Below, one piece after another: positions 1 through 14,800 of a stretch of DNA of 64,000 bases. The translations under genes were made by a program, and so were the position numbers. Under the pieces are notes generated by a model. That model worked only from the letters and a program-made list of their open reading frames with translations. It was not told the DNA's origin and did not search any database. How positions within the stretch are numbered: position 1 is the stretch's first letter; each line of letters starts with the position of its first letter. The stretch covers positions 34,202,301 through 34,266,300 of the forward strand of contig CM022670.1 in assembly GCA_012295275.1 (NCBI GenBank). Direction: 5' to 3'. Source of the stretch: Chrysomallon squamiferum. Its lineage: Eukaryota > Mollusca > Gastropoda > Neomphalida > Peltospiridae.

Positions 1-128
1 CTCCTTGTATACTTTTTCTACGTGACTTATATACGTAGGAAGAGAGAGATTTCAATTTTAATTCAGAAAGTTTGTATGAAGCAGTTTAAAACGTAAAAGA
101 AATTATTATCATAGATTTGCACCATCTC

Positions 129-230
<102 letters not shown>

Positions 231-2464
231 TGCCTAAGGAAAAAAATTCATTGCTGGTTATAAAATATAATACTAAAATATAATGTGCTGAGGTTTTGTC
301 AATAATATCTCTCTTCAAAAAGCATAGCATACAAAAAACTTTATTAACAATCGGATACACAGTAACTAAACACTGACTATGTCAGATGGTTAACTCTCTT
401 CTACAACAGTGAACAAAAAAAAAAAGAATTTCACCGAAAGAATATATCAGGTTACATAGTTCAAACAAATAAAAAACCGCTTTTCACGGCGATGTGTCAC
501 TCAAACATTTACAGCACAGATTTGTTAATATTTTAGTTAGAGATGAAGACTTTTTATTTTGACAGTTGCCATAAAATTATTATACATAGTTGCCAAATTA
601 ATTGCATGTCCAAACATGATAATTCCATGTTTTCTTTATCCACTAGAGACTTGTGGTTTGATGACTGGAAAATCGCACAGAAACAGAACACCGTGGTTTC
701 CGCTATCAGCAATTAAATTTCCCAATTATTATGCGACCAACAATGACCATTATATCGCGTTAGAACATTTCACAAATAGTCTGTCCTCTTGGCCCTGCCC
801 TGCCGCCAGAAGGGGTTTTTGCCACAAATATAGCCCTAATATGGTCGCGTGCATATGGAAATGGTCACACTTTGTTACCTAAAGAACGAAGACTCTGGAA
901 TAAAAAGGATTATTACCGAGCTTTTTGCGTGTGTTCATGATGCTAAATGGACAAAAATGTCTCATAAAGAATCCTCTTTAGTGGTTGAAAATGCTTTTAC
1001 CTAATTACAGCGAAAAATGAAATGGGAGAAAACAAAACAACCGTAAAAAGAGCTGGAAAGGCTTGCGTTGCATTGCGCCTGTTGTTGAGACACCTGGATA
1101 TTAAGGTTTATTGCTTACATGTAAATACTACACTGTGGCCATTCCCACCGATTTTATCAGCTAAGGTCATCCTTTTTGTACTTCTTTTTTTTTGTCTTGA
1201 AAACTAATTGCGTCTTCTGCCGTGTCATCCACGTCAGGCTTGCAGTCCATTACCGCTAAGCCCGACCCAGCCCCCGCACACGACCCTTCCCAGACCATGT
1301 CATCACTCTCCCTCCCAATGCGGGATCCACCTTCTTTCCCCGAGGCCTTATATCATTCGCGAAGCGGCGAAGACGGCCTGGCTTTCTCAAACATCGTCCA
1401 ATGGAGTGTGGCTGACGTGGTGCTCTCGTAAACCCCCCTAGAAGGCCCGGCATTGTGTCATGATAGTTAAGTGTTATACTGGATTAAGCAAAGTACGGCG
1501 CAAAAGGCATCGGATATCTATTCCAATAGCCTTTGTCCTCGCCGAATTATTGTCAACTTAGAAGGTGCCGAGCTGCGAAGACAATTCAGGCAAATGACCC
1601 TTATTTCAGCGGGACCCCGGATTGCTCGACAGTCAGCGTTTATGATCCCTCGCTGGCAGGTCACGTGTCAGGTGTAGTCTGGACGAGAAAACATTTCTGA
1701 AGACTTTGTTGCCGACTCCGAAGAGAGAGAGAGAAAAAAAAGATGATCATAAACTATATCTAACTAGAGTTGAGTCCTACCTTGGTCATAAGACGTGGTA
1801 GAAGAAACGACAAACACGCCCTATAATTTGTCTGTAGTAACTGTGCTCGCGAACAATGCAACACGCACATCAGAGATTAACCTGGAACGATCTTTGTGGT
1901 TATTACAATACATTTTATTTTTTATTTCAGTTTTTTAAATTTGAAATAAAAATAATAATAAGAATGAAATGATGATGGCGTTTCATTTCGGATGTCATAA
2001 AAACATCATAAATTTCATTTAAATATGTGGCAAGTTCATTAGAGAATCCCCCCACCCTCCTTCTTTTTCGGAATATAAAGGCTCAATCGATGTTCAGCAA
2101 CCACTAAACACTTCATGCCAAACGTGACACTATGTTTCACCTGTGGTTAATCATAAGAATCTGGAAGAATATTGGCTCGTAAATAATTCTAAGTCTAAAT
2201 ACAGTAGATTCATCATCTAAAAGCAGTTAATTTATACTTTCAATCTGAAATTTAATAATCATTTGTTACAATTCCAAGCTTTAACTAAGCTAATAGAAGA
2301 TTTTTTCCCCTCCAAAAAACAATTTGGGTATATCTTTTATATAAAGTTATTTAGCATTTTCATTCTCTCGCTGAAACATACGGAATAAGAACTTCTAATC
2401 TCGCTCTCTCTCTTTCTCTTCATTCAGTCCTCTGTCAAATATATAATATAAATCACACATAAAC

Positions 2465-2564
<100 letters not shown>

Positions 2565-3719
2565 CAGACTTCACTCTCCAGCTCTCTAATCCTATTATTT
2601 ATTATTAAAAAAGCTTGAAATAAGTTTCATTATATTTGTGTTATTAGCTTCTTTAATGTTTTTTTCTTCCTCCTATCCGAAGTGGACGCGACTTACCACT
2701 GGTCTGCCACTGGTGTCCCATTACCGGTCATTACAGGCCTCAGTGGATTCAGGTCATCTCCTCGGGGTCGCGGGCACTGGCCATCTGAGAGCAAAGATCA
2801 AATACTTCTTTATTTCAAGAGGGTGTTGTTAATACTGCTACTTGCTAGTTACAAGTGTTAATTATAACAATCGTGTTTTGGTTTGTTCTCTACTTGGATT
2901 GTGTCCTTGCTAAATTACCAGTATTTGAAGAAGAAGAAAGAAAAGGAAAGGTGAAAAAAGGAAAAGCCGAATCACTGGTCAGATGTGTAGCAATGTGATG
3001 ACAAAGTACGCCTAATTACCACCATGGCTAGTTACTTTTTAGTCGGCCTCTACGCTTAAACCATCTGGATAAAGTAAGCTGTGTAATTTTAATAAAAATC
3101 GTGTAATGACAGAGGTAAAAGCGAGCACATTTTTGCACAGGCAACCAAAGATTTCTTTTCTTAAAATGAAACAAGAAAAATATAATTTCTAAACATAAAA
3201 CCAACAGAAAAGAACCCAAAAAGTGAAATAATAATAATAATAATAATAAATTAATTAATTAAAGAAAGAATGAAAGAATAAATAAATAAATAAATAAAAG
3301 TCTTACTGAAAAATATACTAGCATATCATACGAAAACGAGTCGTAATAGTCAAACTACTTAATGACAACAGCAACAACAACAATAATAAATGAGTTAACA
3401 TTTATCTTTTAAAGCTGTTATCGTATTTCTTTATATCATATGCAATACATTTTAATATTATTATTTATCAGTTTAATTTAAAAATTGCCTTTAAATATAG
3501 TTTGATAAACAACAAACAAACAAACAAAAACAAAAAAAACCAACTAAAAAGAACAATAAATAAATAAATAAACATTTGTTCATTAATTAACTTTATATTT
3601 CAACATTTTAGTAGCAGTGGCATTTCTTGCAATTTATATCTATTTTTAAACGTTAAGAAATAAAAGTTTATAATGTGTAATCTTTAGTAATGACACGTTT
3701 ACTGTACAAAGCTGTGGTG

Positions 3720-4475
3720 GCAGATGCAACATCAGCATCAGTTTTAACTGCAGCAGCAGCAGCGGCATCACCAAACAGCAATATTAATGGTAGTAGTAAC
3801 AGTAGTAGCAGTAGCAGGAGTAGTAGCTGTTATTATAGAAGCAGCAATAGTATTTAAAGTAGTAGTAGTAGTAGCAGTAGTAGTAGCTGGAGTGGTGGTA
3901 GTAGTAATAGTAGTTGTAGTAGTAGTATTAGTAGCAAAAGCAATAGAAGCAGCAGTAGTTTTAGACGCAACTGTAGTAGTAGTTTAAGTATTAGCATTAG
4001 TATCAGCAATAATAGCAACAAAAGCAATAGAGACAGCAGTAGTTTTAGAGTAGTAGTTTAGAAGTGACAGTTTAAGTAGTTTAGCAAAAGCAATAGAGGC
4101 AGTAGTAGTAGTAGCGGTAATAGCAGCAGTAGTTTTAGAAGCAACAGTAGTATTATCATTAGTAAACAGTAGTAGTAGTTTAAGTATTAGTATTAGTAAT
4201 AGCAACAATGGCAGCGGCAGCGATAGTAGTAGCAGCAGCAACATTAATAGTAGTAACAGCAGTAGTAGTAAAGTAGTAGCAATAGTAGTAATAGTAGTAA
4301 TGGTAGTAGTAGCAGTAGTAGTGGCAGCAATGGCAGCTGTTGCAGTATTAGTAATAGTTGTAGTAGTAATAGTAGTAGTAATAGTAGTAGTTACAGTAGT
4401 TCTAGTGGTTGTAATAGTAGCAGTAGTAGTAGTAGTAGTAGTGGTGGTGGTGGTGGTGGTAGTACTACTAACAGC
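3720..4475. repeat. Imperfect (TAG/AGC)n trinucleotide array
   Basis: About 750 bases of TAG, CAG and GTG triplets with scattered substitutions. Because the period is three, both strands show long open frames of poly-Val/Ala or poly-Thr/Leu type. They carry no codon bias or domain and are not annotated as genes. Confidence 0.95.
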
Positions 4476-5175
4476 AACAGTAGCAAATAGTGTCAGCTGC
4501 TCGTTAGATCCCGAAAACACATTTTAATTCTGAAAAATGTTATGAATTGCTGTACACACACATTCATACATATATACAAACATATATACACAGACACAAA
4601 CATACATCATATAGACACAAAAGCAGATACATGCATGCATGTTTACATGCATATGTAATGTGGTAGATAGAGCAGGAAACAGGCATAAACAAGAACGAAG
4701 GGTGAGGTTATACATTTAAACTTATACGTATACAACTAATCCCGTATGATATAATGTTGTTTACAAAATGAGTTTGTTAATGCCGTCAGAAAAGAAGACA
4801 AAATAAAACATATCTGGCTACATTTGAACATGCAGTGTTCGGTAGACATTCATATGCTTCTGTCAAATATTACGACCAATCAGAAAGCTGTATAACATCA
4901 GGTGATTTATTTTTAACTAAATGGCGGGAAACATTATCCTTCCTTCCAATTCAGATTACAAATTTAGAAAACAGCGGAATTGTCTAATGCCTGTGAAAGA
5001 AAGTGATTATGAATATATCTTTTTCAGAATCTTCTGGAATATTTGCTTCATTTTAAAAGACAATATTAATATACAGACACATGTTTATGTCGGTATTTGC
5101 TTGAGTACATTATTATATGGATAAACATGCAAGCACACACACAAAAATTTATAATATTTAAAGATAATTGAAACT

Positions 5176-5178
5176 CTT

Positions 5179-5221
<43 letters not shown>

Positions 5222-5300
5222 TTATTATTTTTTATTTTTATATTTTTATTTTTATTATTATTTTATTATTATTATTATTTTTTTTTTTTTTTTTTTATTT
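5176..5300. repeat. (TTTA)n plus T-rich tract
   Basis: Twelve or so TTTA units pass into TATTTTT variants and a run of more than 20 T. Confidence 0.95.
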
Positions 5301-5773
5301 AACAATGGAAATTTACTTTAAAATTAAACGTTTTCAATCTCGTTTTATATATCCTACCAGAATTATTTATTGGATCTCAGAATCAAAACAGTATGACACC
5401 CTTTACCCCAAGGCATATTTCTTAAAATGTTATAAACATTATAACACCAATTAAAAAACCAAAATTAGGTTGGTTGTTGTGATGGATGGTTATTCATCGT
5501 CTTTAACGGGTACTTTGAGAAAGAAGAAAAACCCTGAATCAATTGATCATTCAAATACGGAAAATGTCTTTGGAAACAACCCTCACGCCCCTAAAGTATT
5601 CAGACTTAAAGGTCCATTTTCAGCGACAGCCAAACCTCTTCCAGACCCGCTTAAGGGTCCGCAGATGTAAAAATACGTTAACTAATATGATGCCAGATGA
5701 AGTGAAAAAAACCCGACATTATATACTTGTAAATTGGATTAGGTTTTATAAATTAATTCCTAATAAATCAAGT

Positions 5774-5891
5774 GTAATCCGAACCATATTTTCATTTCGT
5801 AAAATGCTGTTTTGTTTCAATTACCCCCGCCACACAATAAATAACCATTCTCTCTCCCAGGAGGCGGGGGTTTGTTAATGATTCGGATTAC
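5774..5891. repeat. Nested inverted repeat with GC-box arms
   Basis: Outer arms GTAATCCGAA (5774-5783) and TTCGGATTAC (5882-5891) are perfect complements. Inside them ACCCCCGCC (5823-5831) pairs with GGCGGGGGT (5863-5871). The centre of both pairs is near 5833-5847. A short ATG frame (atggcgagaggc…, 31 codons) begins at 5951, with no recognisable product. Confidence 0.6.
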
Positions 5892-7202
5892 GTTAAACGC
5901 GAGATTTCAGTTCTTAAACTTACGGTCAGAGAGTTTTTGTTCGAAGTTAAAATGGCGAGAGGCACCTTTCACCCGAGGGCGCTGATCCGCACCAGTTCAC
6001 GGGTGGAGTCCTTTATGACGTGGCGATGTCGCGGTGGTAACCATTGACACTTTTTAAACGTGCTAATAATCAAAGACGTATGTTTTGTTGAGAAACTACG
6101 GCGTACGAAGAAGACTGTGTTAAATTAGCACAACAGTGTCAATCAGAAACAGTTCTGTTCTTTTCTTCTTTTTTCCCCTTTTTTAATCTTATTAATTCTT
6201 ATACCCGTTGTTGTTATGATTAGCTTTGTTATTAACGTTGCTGTTTTCGGTGACGTGTAAATCAGTAACAAATATTAATAAAAAATAATTGGTGAATAAC
6301 TTTCGGTATAACAATATAAATAAATATTCAAAAAAATGCGCCGATTTGACTTTAATCAAAATATTATCATAACAACGGTCATTTTCATAAATCTGCATCA
6401 ATACCATTATCGCCATACGCTTCATATGAAGATCATTATAATCATAAACACCGCAAAAGCATCACTATTATTATCAGGACAAATAAAGTAATTTAATTTT
6501 AATCAGAAATACTATTTATTATTAGTTCTAAATTCTATACATATTTCATATTAATTTTCAAAGCGCTGCATTAAATTATCTCGGGCTGTAAGAATAAAAA
6601 TATATAATTTAAACATATGCCTGTACATGTACTGTTTTGATAATTTATTGTATCATAACATTTTATGCATTTCAACAGGCCTAAACTTTAAGCATACGTG
6701 GGTTTGATTAACCAACAAAGTCATTATTTATTTATTTTTTTAAAATTACCCTTAGATTTTATCTTAAAACGAGCTAACCTCGAAAAACGACGGTAGTACA
6801 GTTTGTTACGTTTGCGGGGTTTTTTGAAAGAAAGAGAGAGAAAAAGAAAAAAAAAAAAAAAAAGTAAGTCGAAATCACGCTGACATTGGAAGGAATTGTT
6901 TGAATTCGTTTTTAATTTTAGTCTGCCAAAGATGAGGGTACGATTTAACTGATGCTGCTGTACCTGGTCGTTAAATAGAGATAAAGCCACGTGACATCTG
7001 GCGGAAACGATTGCTTAAACGTACACAAACACTCGATCTATTTTAATATTTATGGCTTTTTTTTTCTTCTTCTTCAAAAATATAAAATATATCACATATC
7101 ACCACAATACACTTGATTATTTTTTTCATTCAGCTGATCATGTTCTTAAAACTTGAATGCTTCCAAAATTCGTTACATGAATTTTATAATCTCGCTCAAA
7201 GC

Positions 7203-7257
7203 GTAATGACTTTAGAAGCACGTGCAGCACGTCATTACTGATTTATATGCACGTGCA
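7203..7257. promoter_or_regulatory. Cluster of CACGTG palindromes
   Basis: GTAATGAC (7203-7210) and GTCATTAC (7231-7238) are inverted arms around CACGTG (7219-7224) and ACGTGC-A-GCACGT (7220-7232). A perfect TGCACGTGCA follows at 7248-7257, and another CACGTG lies near 6988. CACGTG is the E-box bound by bHLH factors and contains the ACGTG core of hypoxia elements. No gene is seen within 3 kb, so the role is unknown. Confidence 0.3.
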
Positions 7258-10200
7258 AGTTAACCAACAATGTGCACAAATTTGGGCAGGTGAAATGTCG
7301 TTTTACGGCCCATTTGTTTTATTTATTTTATGGCAGATTAATTTAGGACGTCGTAAAAACATTATTTAGCCAAAGGATTATATTGTTAACCTCAAGTTTC
7401 AACGCCAAATGTTCAATCGAACCCAAAGATTATGTAATTTGTGCATGCGGCTGCTTTAAATAACTTTCCAATGCGTGCACAACAAAAATATAAAAAAAAG
7501 TTTCCTTTCACGCTAAAAATTAAAACGTGATCATGAATATAAATGATGCATAGAAATTTTTCTCTCAGGAAAGTTGCATGTGTTTGCGACATTTGGATGT
7601 AAAACAGTTTTTAATTAAATTAATTATAAAGTTTATGTAGAAACAAATTTAAAAAATGAGAAAGTAAAAAAAAAAATTAAAAATTAAAATTTGAAGATAA
7701 TAGACATTTGTTAAACTATTGTTATCAGTGTTGATGTTTTGGGGTTTTGTTACCGCAATGTTTGTTTAATGTTTTCTAGATATTACAAGATTTATTATTT
7801 TTGTTTTAAATTTAATTATAATGGATTCCCTCCACCATACTGACTAATCTATCGCGTAAATGCATATATATTTTTGAATCTTGATTTAAACATTTATAAA
7901 AGAATTTTTTTCTTCCTAAGACTAAGAAAGAAAGAAATAAATGTACCCAGAAACTATTTGAAATCAAACATCAGTAATTTACACAACTTAAAAAGTGATA
8001 TATAAGTGTATATATCATAAAATAAGAGATATTCTTTACTCGCTGTTTTGTTTTTTCATTTAACATCCTAAAATTAATGCACATAATTATACCTGTTAAG
8101 AGCGCCAGTACAGATATGTGTTATAAATGTATATTTATTTATACTCAGATTCACTTCAACTCCTCCTTAATACTGAGGTTGTATCAAAATATTTTATAAA
8201 AAAAAAAGAAAAGAAATAAAGAAACAATATATATAAATTTAAAAAGATCTTTCCTATTTCTTTCTTCCACTTTTTCATTTTAATATTCTACTTTTCCCTC
8301 TCTGAATCATAGACAGTACAATATAACACGTTTTAATTCAATAGGAATCACTGTAAAGAATCATGATATAATCCTAAAATTAAATTAAGCTTAGAAATAT
8401 TACTCATTGAACTGGTGAAACATAAAACGCGCTTGACATCAAAAATATTGCCGTAACAATAAAGACAGAAGACAGCACACGAGCGCCACGTTTTTAAACA
8501 AATATTCGTAATTAGCTTTCTAATGATACCATTGCTAACTTCTGATTTCGTCAATGGGGAGACCAGTTTCAAGGACGTAATAACTATCTTATTAGTAATT
8601 ACGAAGTGTGAGGCAATATTATTATCAAATCTGTTTTTTTCCCTTTTGAAGCAGTCGTTAATTCAAAGGTAACGGTACTTTTTTTTCAAGATATAGCCAA
8701 TGGTTGTCGTCTGCCTGTTGTGCTCTTGGCTACCTCCGTGTGTTATTTACCCAGTAATTTAGTCCAAGATACGGGCAATCGCCCAGTTAGAAGAATTTCA
8801 AGCACCCAGGTGGCGGCAGATGGGGTGACGAAAAAAAATTAAAAAGGTGGGAAAAACCGAGGGCTATCCTTACATTTGGATCCAATTCTATCGACGTTTT
8901 TTCCAGCTTTCTTTTTGCAGAGGAAAATGGCAGACGTTGCATATACGATCTGCATACCTCCAAGAAGAGCCAAGCCTCATTTTACAGACGTCTTGTTTCG
9001 TAACCGTTATGTCTGTGATGGTCGGTCGCCGTCACACTGTTCCTTCCTTTGTTGGCACAAGTTTTCATCTGCTTCTCAAGTAGCAATAAATCATCTGTTA
9101 GCATCGAATATTGCATTTATTCTGTGTGCTTGATTGGAAACCCCCACGTTGATGCATTGTGTATGGTTTCACCTGCGTTGAAAACACTACCACCAACTTT
9201 AGGCGCAGCGTGTCCCGTCGACAATGCTCATGATGCATGCTTCTTTGGCTTTTATTTTACGTTTTCTATGTGGTAATAATTATCCAGGATAATCATGGGA
9301 TTACACGCGATAGTTTTTCTTAATTTCTGAAGTCGACAAAGACGTTTTATGCACCCCAGTTAGTTGGTGATTTCGTATGTGCCGCTCGGGGGAGTTGCGC
9401 AAGGCATCTCGTAACAGCTGCATTCTATTAATGTCATAGGGGTAGTTCCAATTTCTTAAATTAAGGAAGAAATGTAAAAGAAAAATTAACAGACATAAAA
9501 CCATAAATATTAATCAAACGCTCTGTGTGTAAGTTAAACTCGAGAAAAAAGATTAACACCAGGTGAAAGGTATTTGGTGCAGAAAAAGACATAAAAGACG
9601 TAAAAGAAGAACTGTGAAAACAGAAATGTTTTAAAAAGAGGCAATATAAAATTTTATTTTTATTAATTCTCATTGTTTTGTTTGCTTTGGATTATTTTAT
9701 TTTGAATAAAACCGAATTAAGATAATAAAACTGAAAGTAACGCTTGTTTTGGACTTGTTAAAAAATGCTTGTAGTTGAGGTTCGCGGACTAGAGTTACCC
9801 ACCCACTCACTTGAAGCTTTGCGCATTGTTCTCGCTAGCTGGCGCTGCTCAACAGCCAACAAAAGATTTGCGCGTCGTTTTCGAACGAGTCATTTAGTAA
9901 TATTTTTATACATTTTATACGGAAAATATCAAAATTTTCAAGTTAATCCATGAGTCGGAAGTTTCGGAAATTATTATTAAATTATTATTAACAAATGTAA
10001 TTACTTTTTAGTGATTTATTGTTTTACTGTTATTAAAGAAGTGTACAGTAGAGCAATTCCCGTTAGATATTGTTAATTATAACAGTACTTTAGCTATATT
10101 GGTGAAGTAATAATAAAACATAAAGATGAAAAGACGTGTTTATGTAATAAATGTTTTAATATCAGTACAACACAATTATCAATTACATCTTTAAGTATGG

Positions 10201-10309
10201 TTTATTTATATTTTAAAAGCGATATGAGGCAGATGTTTGCAGAAAATTGCACTCGACGTTGTATCAACATCCGCCCTTTTCAAGAAACTATCGCATGGTG
10301 TTTGTTGAC

Positions 10310-10420
10310 ATCGAGCACATGTTACTTCCCGCCAAATGACGTAGTCACAGGCTGGAGGTCATGGGTCACGGAATGGTCTGTCGTCTGCTTAATGTTGTTG
10401 TTTTTTCATAGACGGAAGTT
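10310..10420 (+). promoter_or_regulatory. Candidate SYCP2 promoter with E2F-like and CRE-like sites
   Basis: About 0.8 kb upstream of the first SYCP2 coding exon lies a GC-richer patch in otherwise AT-rich DNA. It contains TTCCCGCCAAATGACGTA at 10326-10343, a good E2F/DP-type sequence (TTCCCGCCAAA) running straight into a TGACGT half CRE, and an ETS-like CGGAAG near 10412. E2F6-type sites are known in promoters of several vertebrate meiotic genes. The link to SYCP2 rests on position only, and no transcription start can be read from sequence. Confidence 0.3.
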
Positions 10421-10686
10421 GTGAAAATGTGAAATGGGGTTGGCGTACAGTTATTTTCTTTAAAACCATGCTAAGTTGCAGGTATATATCGAAAATATTT
10501 TCGTAAGAACAAAAAGCATTAAAGTTTACAGTACGCTAAAATGTTGTTAACCTGTTAATCGAACACTTCAGAAAATAAAGATTTTATCTCGTTAACACAA
10601 GCCAAAGTCCAGGATCATCAGATCTGCCAGAGGGATCACAGTAATCATTCAACAAGCAAACACTAAAAAGAAGAAAAAAAAAAAAA

Positions 10687-10688
<2 letters not shown>

Positions 10689-10719
<31 letters not shown>

Positions 10720-10848
10720 TCAGAAGAAAAAAAAAGTAATAATAACATAGCAAGACTTAAATTATCTTAAATTCTTATTAAAATCTATATTTCTTAAATT
10801 ATTTTAAACTTCTTTTTTTTTTTTTTTCAGTTTATTAAATTTCAACAG

Positions 10849-10902
<54 letters not shown>
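10689..10902. repeat. Two (AAT)n tracts upstream of SYCP2
   Basis: (AAT)n at about 10689-10721 and 10849-10902 with A- and T-runs between them. Similar (AAT)n tracts occur at 39159-39209, 45728-45787, 50901-50950 and 51377-51432, and a (TTA)n tract at 56337-56378. Confidence 0.95.
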
Positions 10903-11229
10903 TCTTAATAATTATTTTAATTTAAATGAGATATATATATATTTCCAACATGCAGACTAAGTCAAACCTACTGAATCTCACAATACTGCAATATAATTAT
11001 AAATAGGTCATATATATTTCCAACAATTTATCAAGAAAAATGTGGTCTAATATTTTAAGCATTTACAAAAGTATATAGATAAAGGTAAAAAAAAAGAAAA
11101 AGAAAAAAATTCCAACAAATATTGCAAAAAGTTATTTTAAAATAAATAAAAAATATAATTAGTTCCTACAGATGACTTAAAACTGTAATTTATAAAATTA
11201 TTATATGAAAATATGTTGTTATGTTTTAG

Positions 11230-11788
11230 GAATGCCTGTTTATAAAAGACATGGATCATATACTGAATATTTTAGATGATATATGTGGAAGCATTTCTGC
11301 TGGAAAAAGTCTAAAATCTTTTAGACTTCAGAAGTTTGAGCTTAGTCAGGTATTATCAGTCTTGATTAATCAGAATTAATTAGCAACAACAACAACAACA
11401 GTATTAATAAAATATAATAGATTTAAAAAATACTTAAATCCTTCATATGTCTATATTAATGGTGTTTTTTTTTTTTTTTCTTTCTTTTTCTTTTTTCTAT
11501 CAGATCTTGTCAAAAACAGTTCCAGCAGAAGAGAGAGTTAGAAGAGCCAGTATTCTTCTTGAAAAATTAAAAAGTATTTTCAGTAATACCAGAAATAACG
11601 AGGATTTGCTTTTACAGCTGTTGGATAAATCTTCCTTATTGATTTTAATAAGTATATTTTAAATATTGATAATTCTCCATAATTGTCTTTGTCACATAAA
11701 TATTTTTTAATTAAGAACCTGTGATGTTGGGAATAAATACTAAAATACATTTTGTATATTTCATTATGAATATCTTCTTTATTCTTTT

Positions 11789-11831
<43 letters not shown>

Positions 11832-14800
11832 CTATACAACCAGACTATTTTTTTTTAAATAACAGCACAATAATCTTGGTGAGACACTTCTAACTGCTGT
11901 TATATAGTTGTTTGCAGTATACAAATATAACATCGAATATTCCCTCAGACACACTAAACTGTATTTCAAAGATGTCATTTTTAACTTAGAAATAATGTGC
12001 TTTTAATAATATGCATCATATAGTCTAAGAATATATATTATTACAATACTTTGACATTTTCTTGTAAATATAAAAACTACTGATTAGATCTTGAAGTCAT
12101 GATAAAGATGAAAATACACAAATATTTTTTCGTTTTTAAAAATTAAAATAAGCTGAATGTTTTTTTTTATTTAACTTCGTGAAAATTACAAATATGGTCC
12201 TATTATAGTTCCTGAATTTTAGATATTTTTTCAAGTTGCCTTTAGATAATTTAAAAATAAATTTGTTTTCAGCAAGTGTCAGTTTTATTATCTTCTTTAA
12301 AAGACTCACTATATCCAGAAAAGGACAGTCATAGACTGCTGGAGGAACTTTTGGAAATCATCAATGTATATATTCATTTATATTATTATGATTAATAATG
12401 ATTTTAATGAAATATCTGTCAAACTGCTTTAGTGCTAATATTCCTTAAAAACTTTTCAGTTAACTATGCCAGATATTAAAGATACTCTTTTATGATGTAG
12501 ATTTTATTATTCAAATAGACTTAAGGAAATGTGCATTATTTCATATATTCATTGTTTTCAATAAATATATCAGGAAACAAATTTAAAATATTATAAAATA
12601 AAAACAGAATCATAGTAATTGTTGGACAGTATAAAAATCTTTACAAAAGATTGATTCTTATTAAATATATTTTGTTTAATTCTTCAGGCATTGTGTGATG
12701 GTTGTCCTAAAGGTACAATATTTATTTCATTTCTAGCTTATATTATTTTGTTATTAAATAAAAAAAATAATTAAATAAAATTATGATTTCTATAATATAT
12801 TTCATTAATACATGTATATCATAAATAATAATGGAACAAGCATAAGCAATGCTGCAAAATATAACAATTCTAAATCAACATGATTTATTGTATTATTTTT
12901 TATTTTTAAATATTTAGCTGTACATGTGATAATTTTTTAATGATAAAACATTGCAACTGATATATTTTAAAAGAAGAATGATTTGACAACTACATTATAT
13001 ATGCAACAATCATGAATCATGAAGCATTTTAATCACATTTTCAGTTCAAGCTCTACTAGTTGGTTCACTGAGCAGTGAATACATTGGATATATAACAGGG
13101 ATCAACTGTCCATTTGTGCAGAAAATGGAGGTGAAGTTGAGAATTGGTAGCAAATTTACATTAATTATATGGAAAGGAATACAAACAATAAACTATATAT
13201 TTTATATTTTCTGTTTAGTTATTTGGTAATTACAAAATATCTTTTATGTATTTTTGAATGTTTATTTTTAATGATGGAAACAAATATGCCAAGTATGTTT
13301 TGAACATTCCCAAATTGTTAAAATGTTCTTTGCAAATAATTGTTGGTAACATTATGTTAAAATAACTAGATTATGGATTGAAATTGATATTATCTTTCTT
13401 TTTTTCTTTTTTTGATGGGTTGGGGATTAATTTGCTTTAAACTACAAAATGTAAAAAAATAATAATAATAAAAAGAAGGAAAAGGCCCTTAAAGAATGAG
13501 GATACAAAAACATTTAATTTTTATTTATGAAATAAATTTTTAAAACCCCAACAACCCCAAAATTTGTTACCTTACTGTCACGTGTAAATGTTACATATTT
13601 TATTATACCAGACTGTATTTCTTGATAAATATTTATTGCAGGTTATTAAATCATACAATATTTTACTTGAAGACTGTCCATTCTCTGTGAAACAGGAACT
13701 TATACAGTATAGAACATTTTTTGAAAAACTGTAAGATTTAATTAAATTATTTCATTTGAGTTATTTACTTCTTTCTACCTAACATTTGAATTTTTTTTAT
13801 ACAGAACAAAGAAAATACAAAATTAAACCACTGCAGTGGTATTACATTTCACATTAAACAATACTGTTTTCTATTTAAAGCTATGGGCTTACAACTGCTA
13901 TTTATAAAGTAACATTTAAAAAACAAATAGCTCATAATATGTATATTATAATATTTATTTTAATCTTTGTATAATGGTAAAGATATAAAATATCCTAACA
14001 GATCAGAAATAAAACTTAGAATTTATTTCATTGCAGGAAACAACTTTTCAACTTGATATTTCATGTTGGAGGTAATTAGCTGCATTAATATTGTTTAGTA
14101 TGTTTCAGTTTGAAAACTAACAAATCCTTGATTAGTTCAAAAAGTTTTCATAATGGTAATTAAAAATGATTTTTTTTAATATATATATTTATAAAGCAGA
14201 ATAACATTTGTTATAAAGCAATATCACATTTATTAGATATTTTAAGTGATAAGTTTTTATTTATTTATTATTAATATTATTATTGTCTGTTTAATAACTG
14301 TATCTTGTCACTTGGTCCATAATTATATTTTCACAGATTCTGTGAATGTCATTACATTTTGACATTTTTATGTTGTTTTAAAAAAAAAAAAATTTAATTT
14401 ACAGATTATGAATTTCAAGTTGGAGCACTTGAATGTATCTTCCGTCTTGTGCCAAAGAAATTGAGACCTTGCTATGCATCCAAATTTAGTCAAAGCACTG
14501 AACTTATTTCAGCTTTGCTAATGATTAAAGATGAAAATTTTGAAACTGTAAGAAATTACATTAGCCTAAACTGATCATAAATACACAGTTGATATTTACA
14601 AGAAATCAATTTTCTAGAAGTAATCTTGTAATATACTAATTAGGTAATAATACAGATGATTTATATATGGTTTTAAACTGGGGCTTTGTTTTTATAAATT
14701 ATTTTTTGGTCAGGACTTATTTTGTTTTCTAACTTACATATTTCAAAAAGATAAGTATTACATTATTAATGCTGTTAAATACTTTGTGCAAATAATTATA

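Noticed and set aside
1208-1453. Overlapping proline-rich frames on both strands
   Set aside because: Three overlapping frames with no domain or codon bias; GC-rich composition alone keeps them open.
3787-4527. Poly-valine and poly-threonine open frames on both strands
   Set aside because: Produced by the (TAG)n triplet array, which lacks stops in several frames.
8847-9276. Three overlapping + strand frames as a possible gene
   Set aside because: Each is short, none is recognisable and no donor or acceptor links them to another exon.
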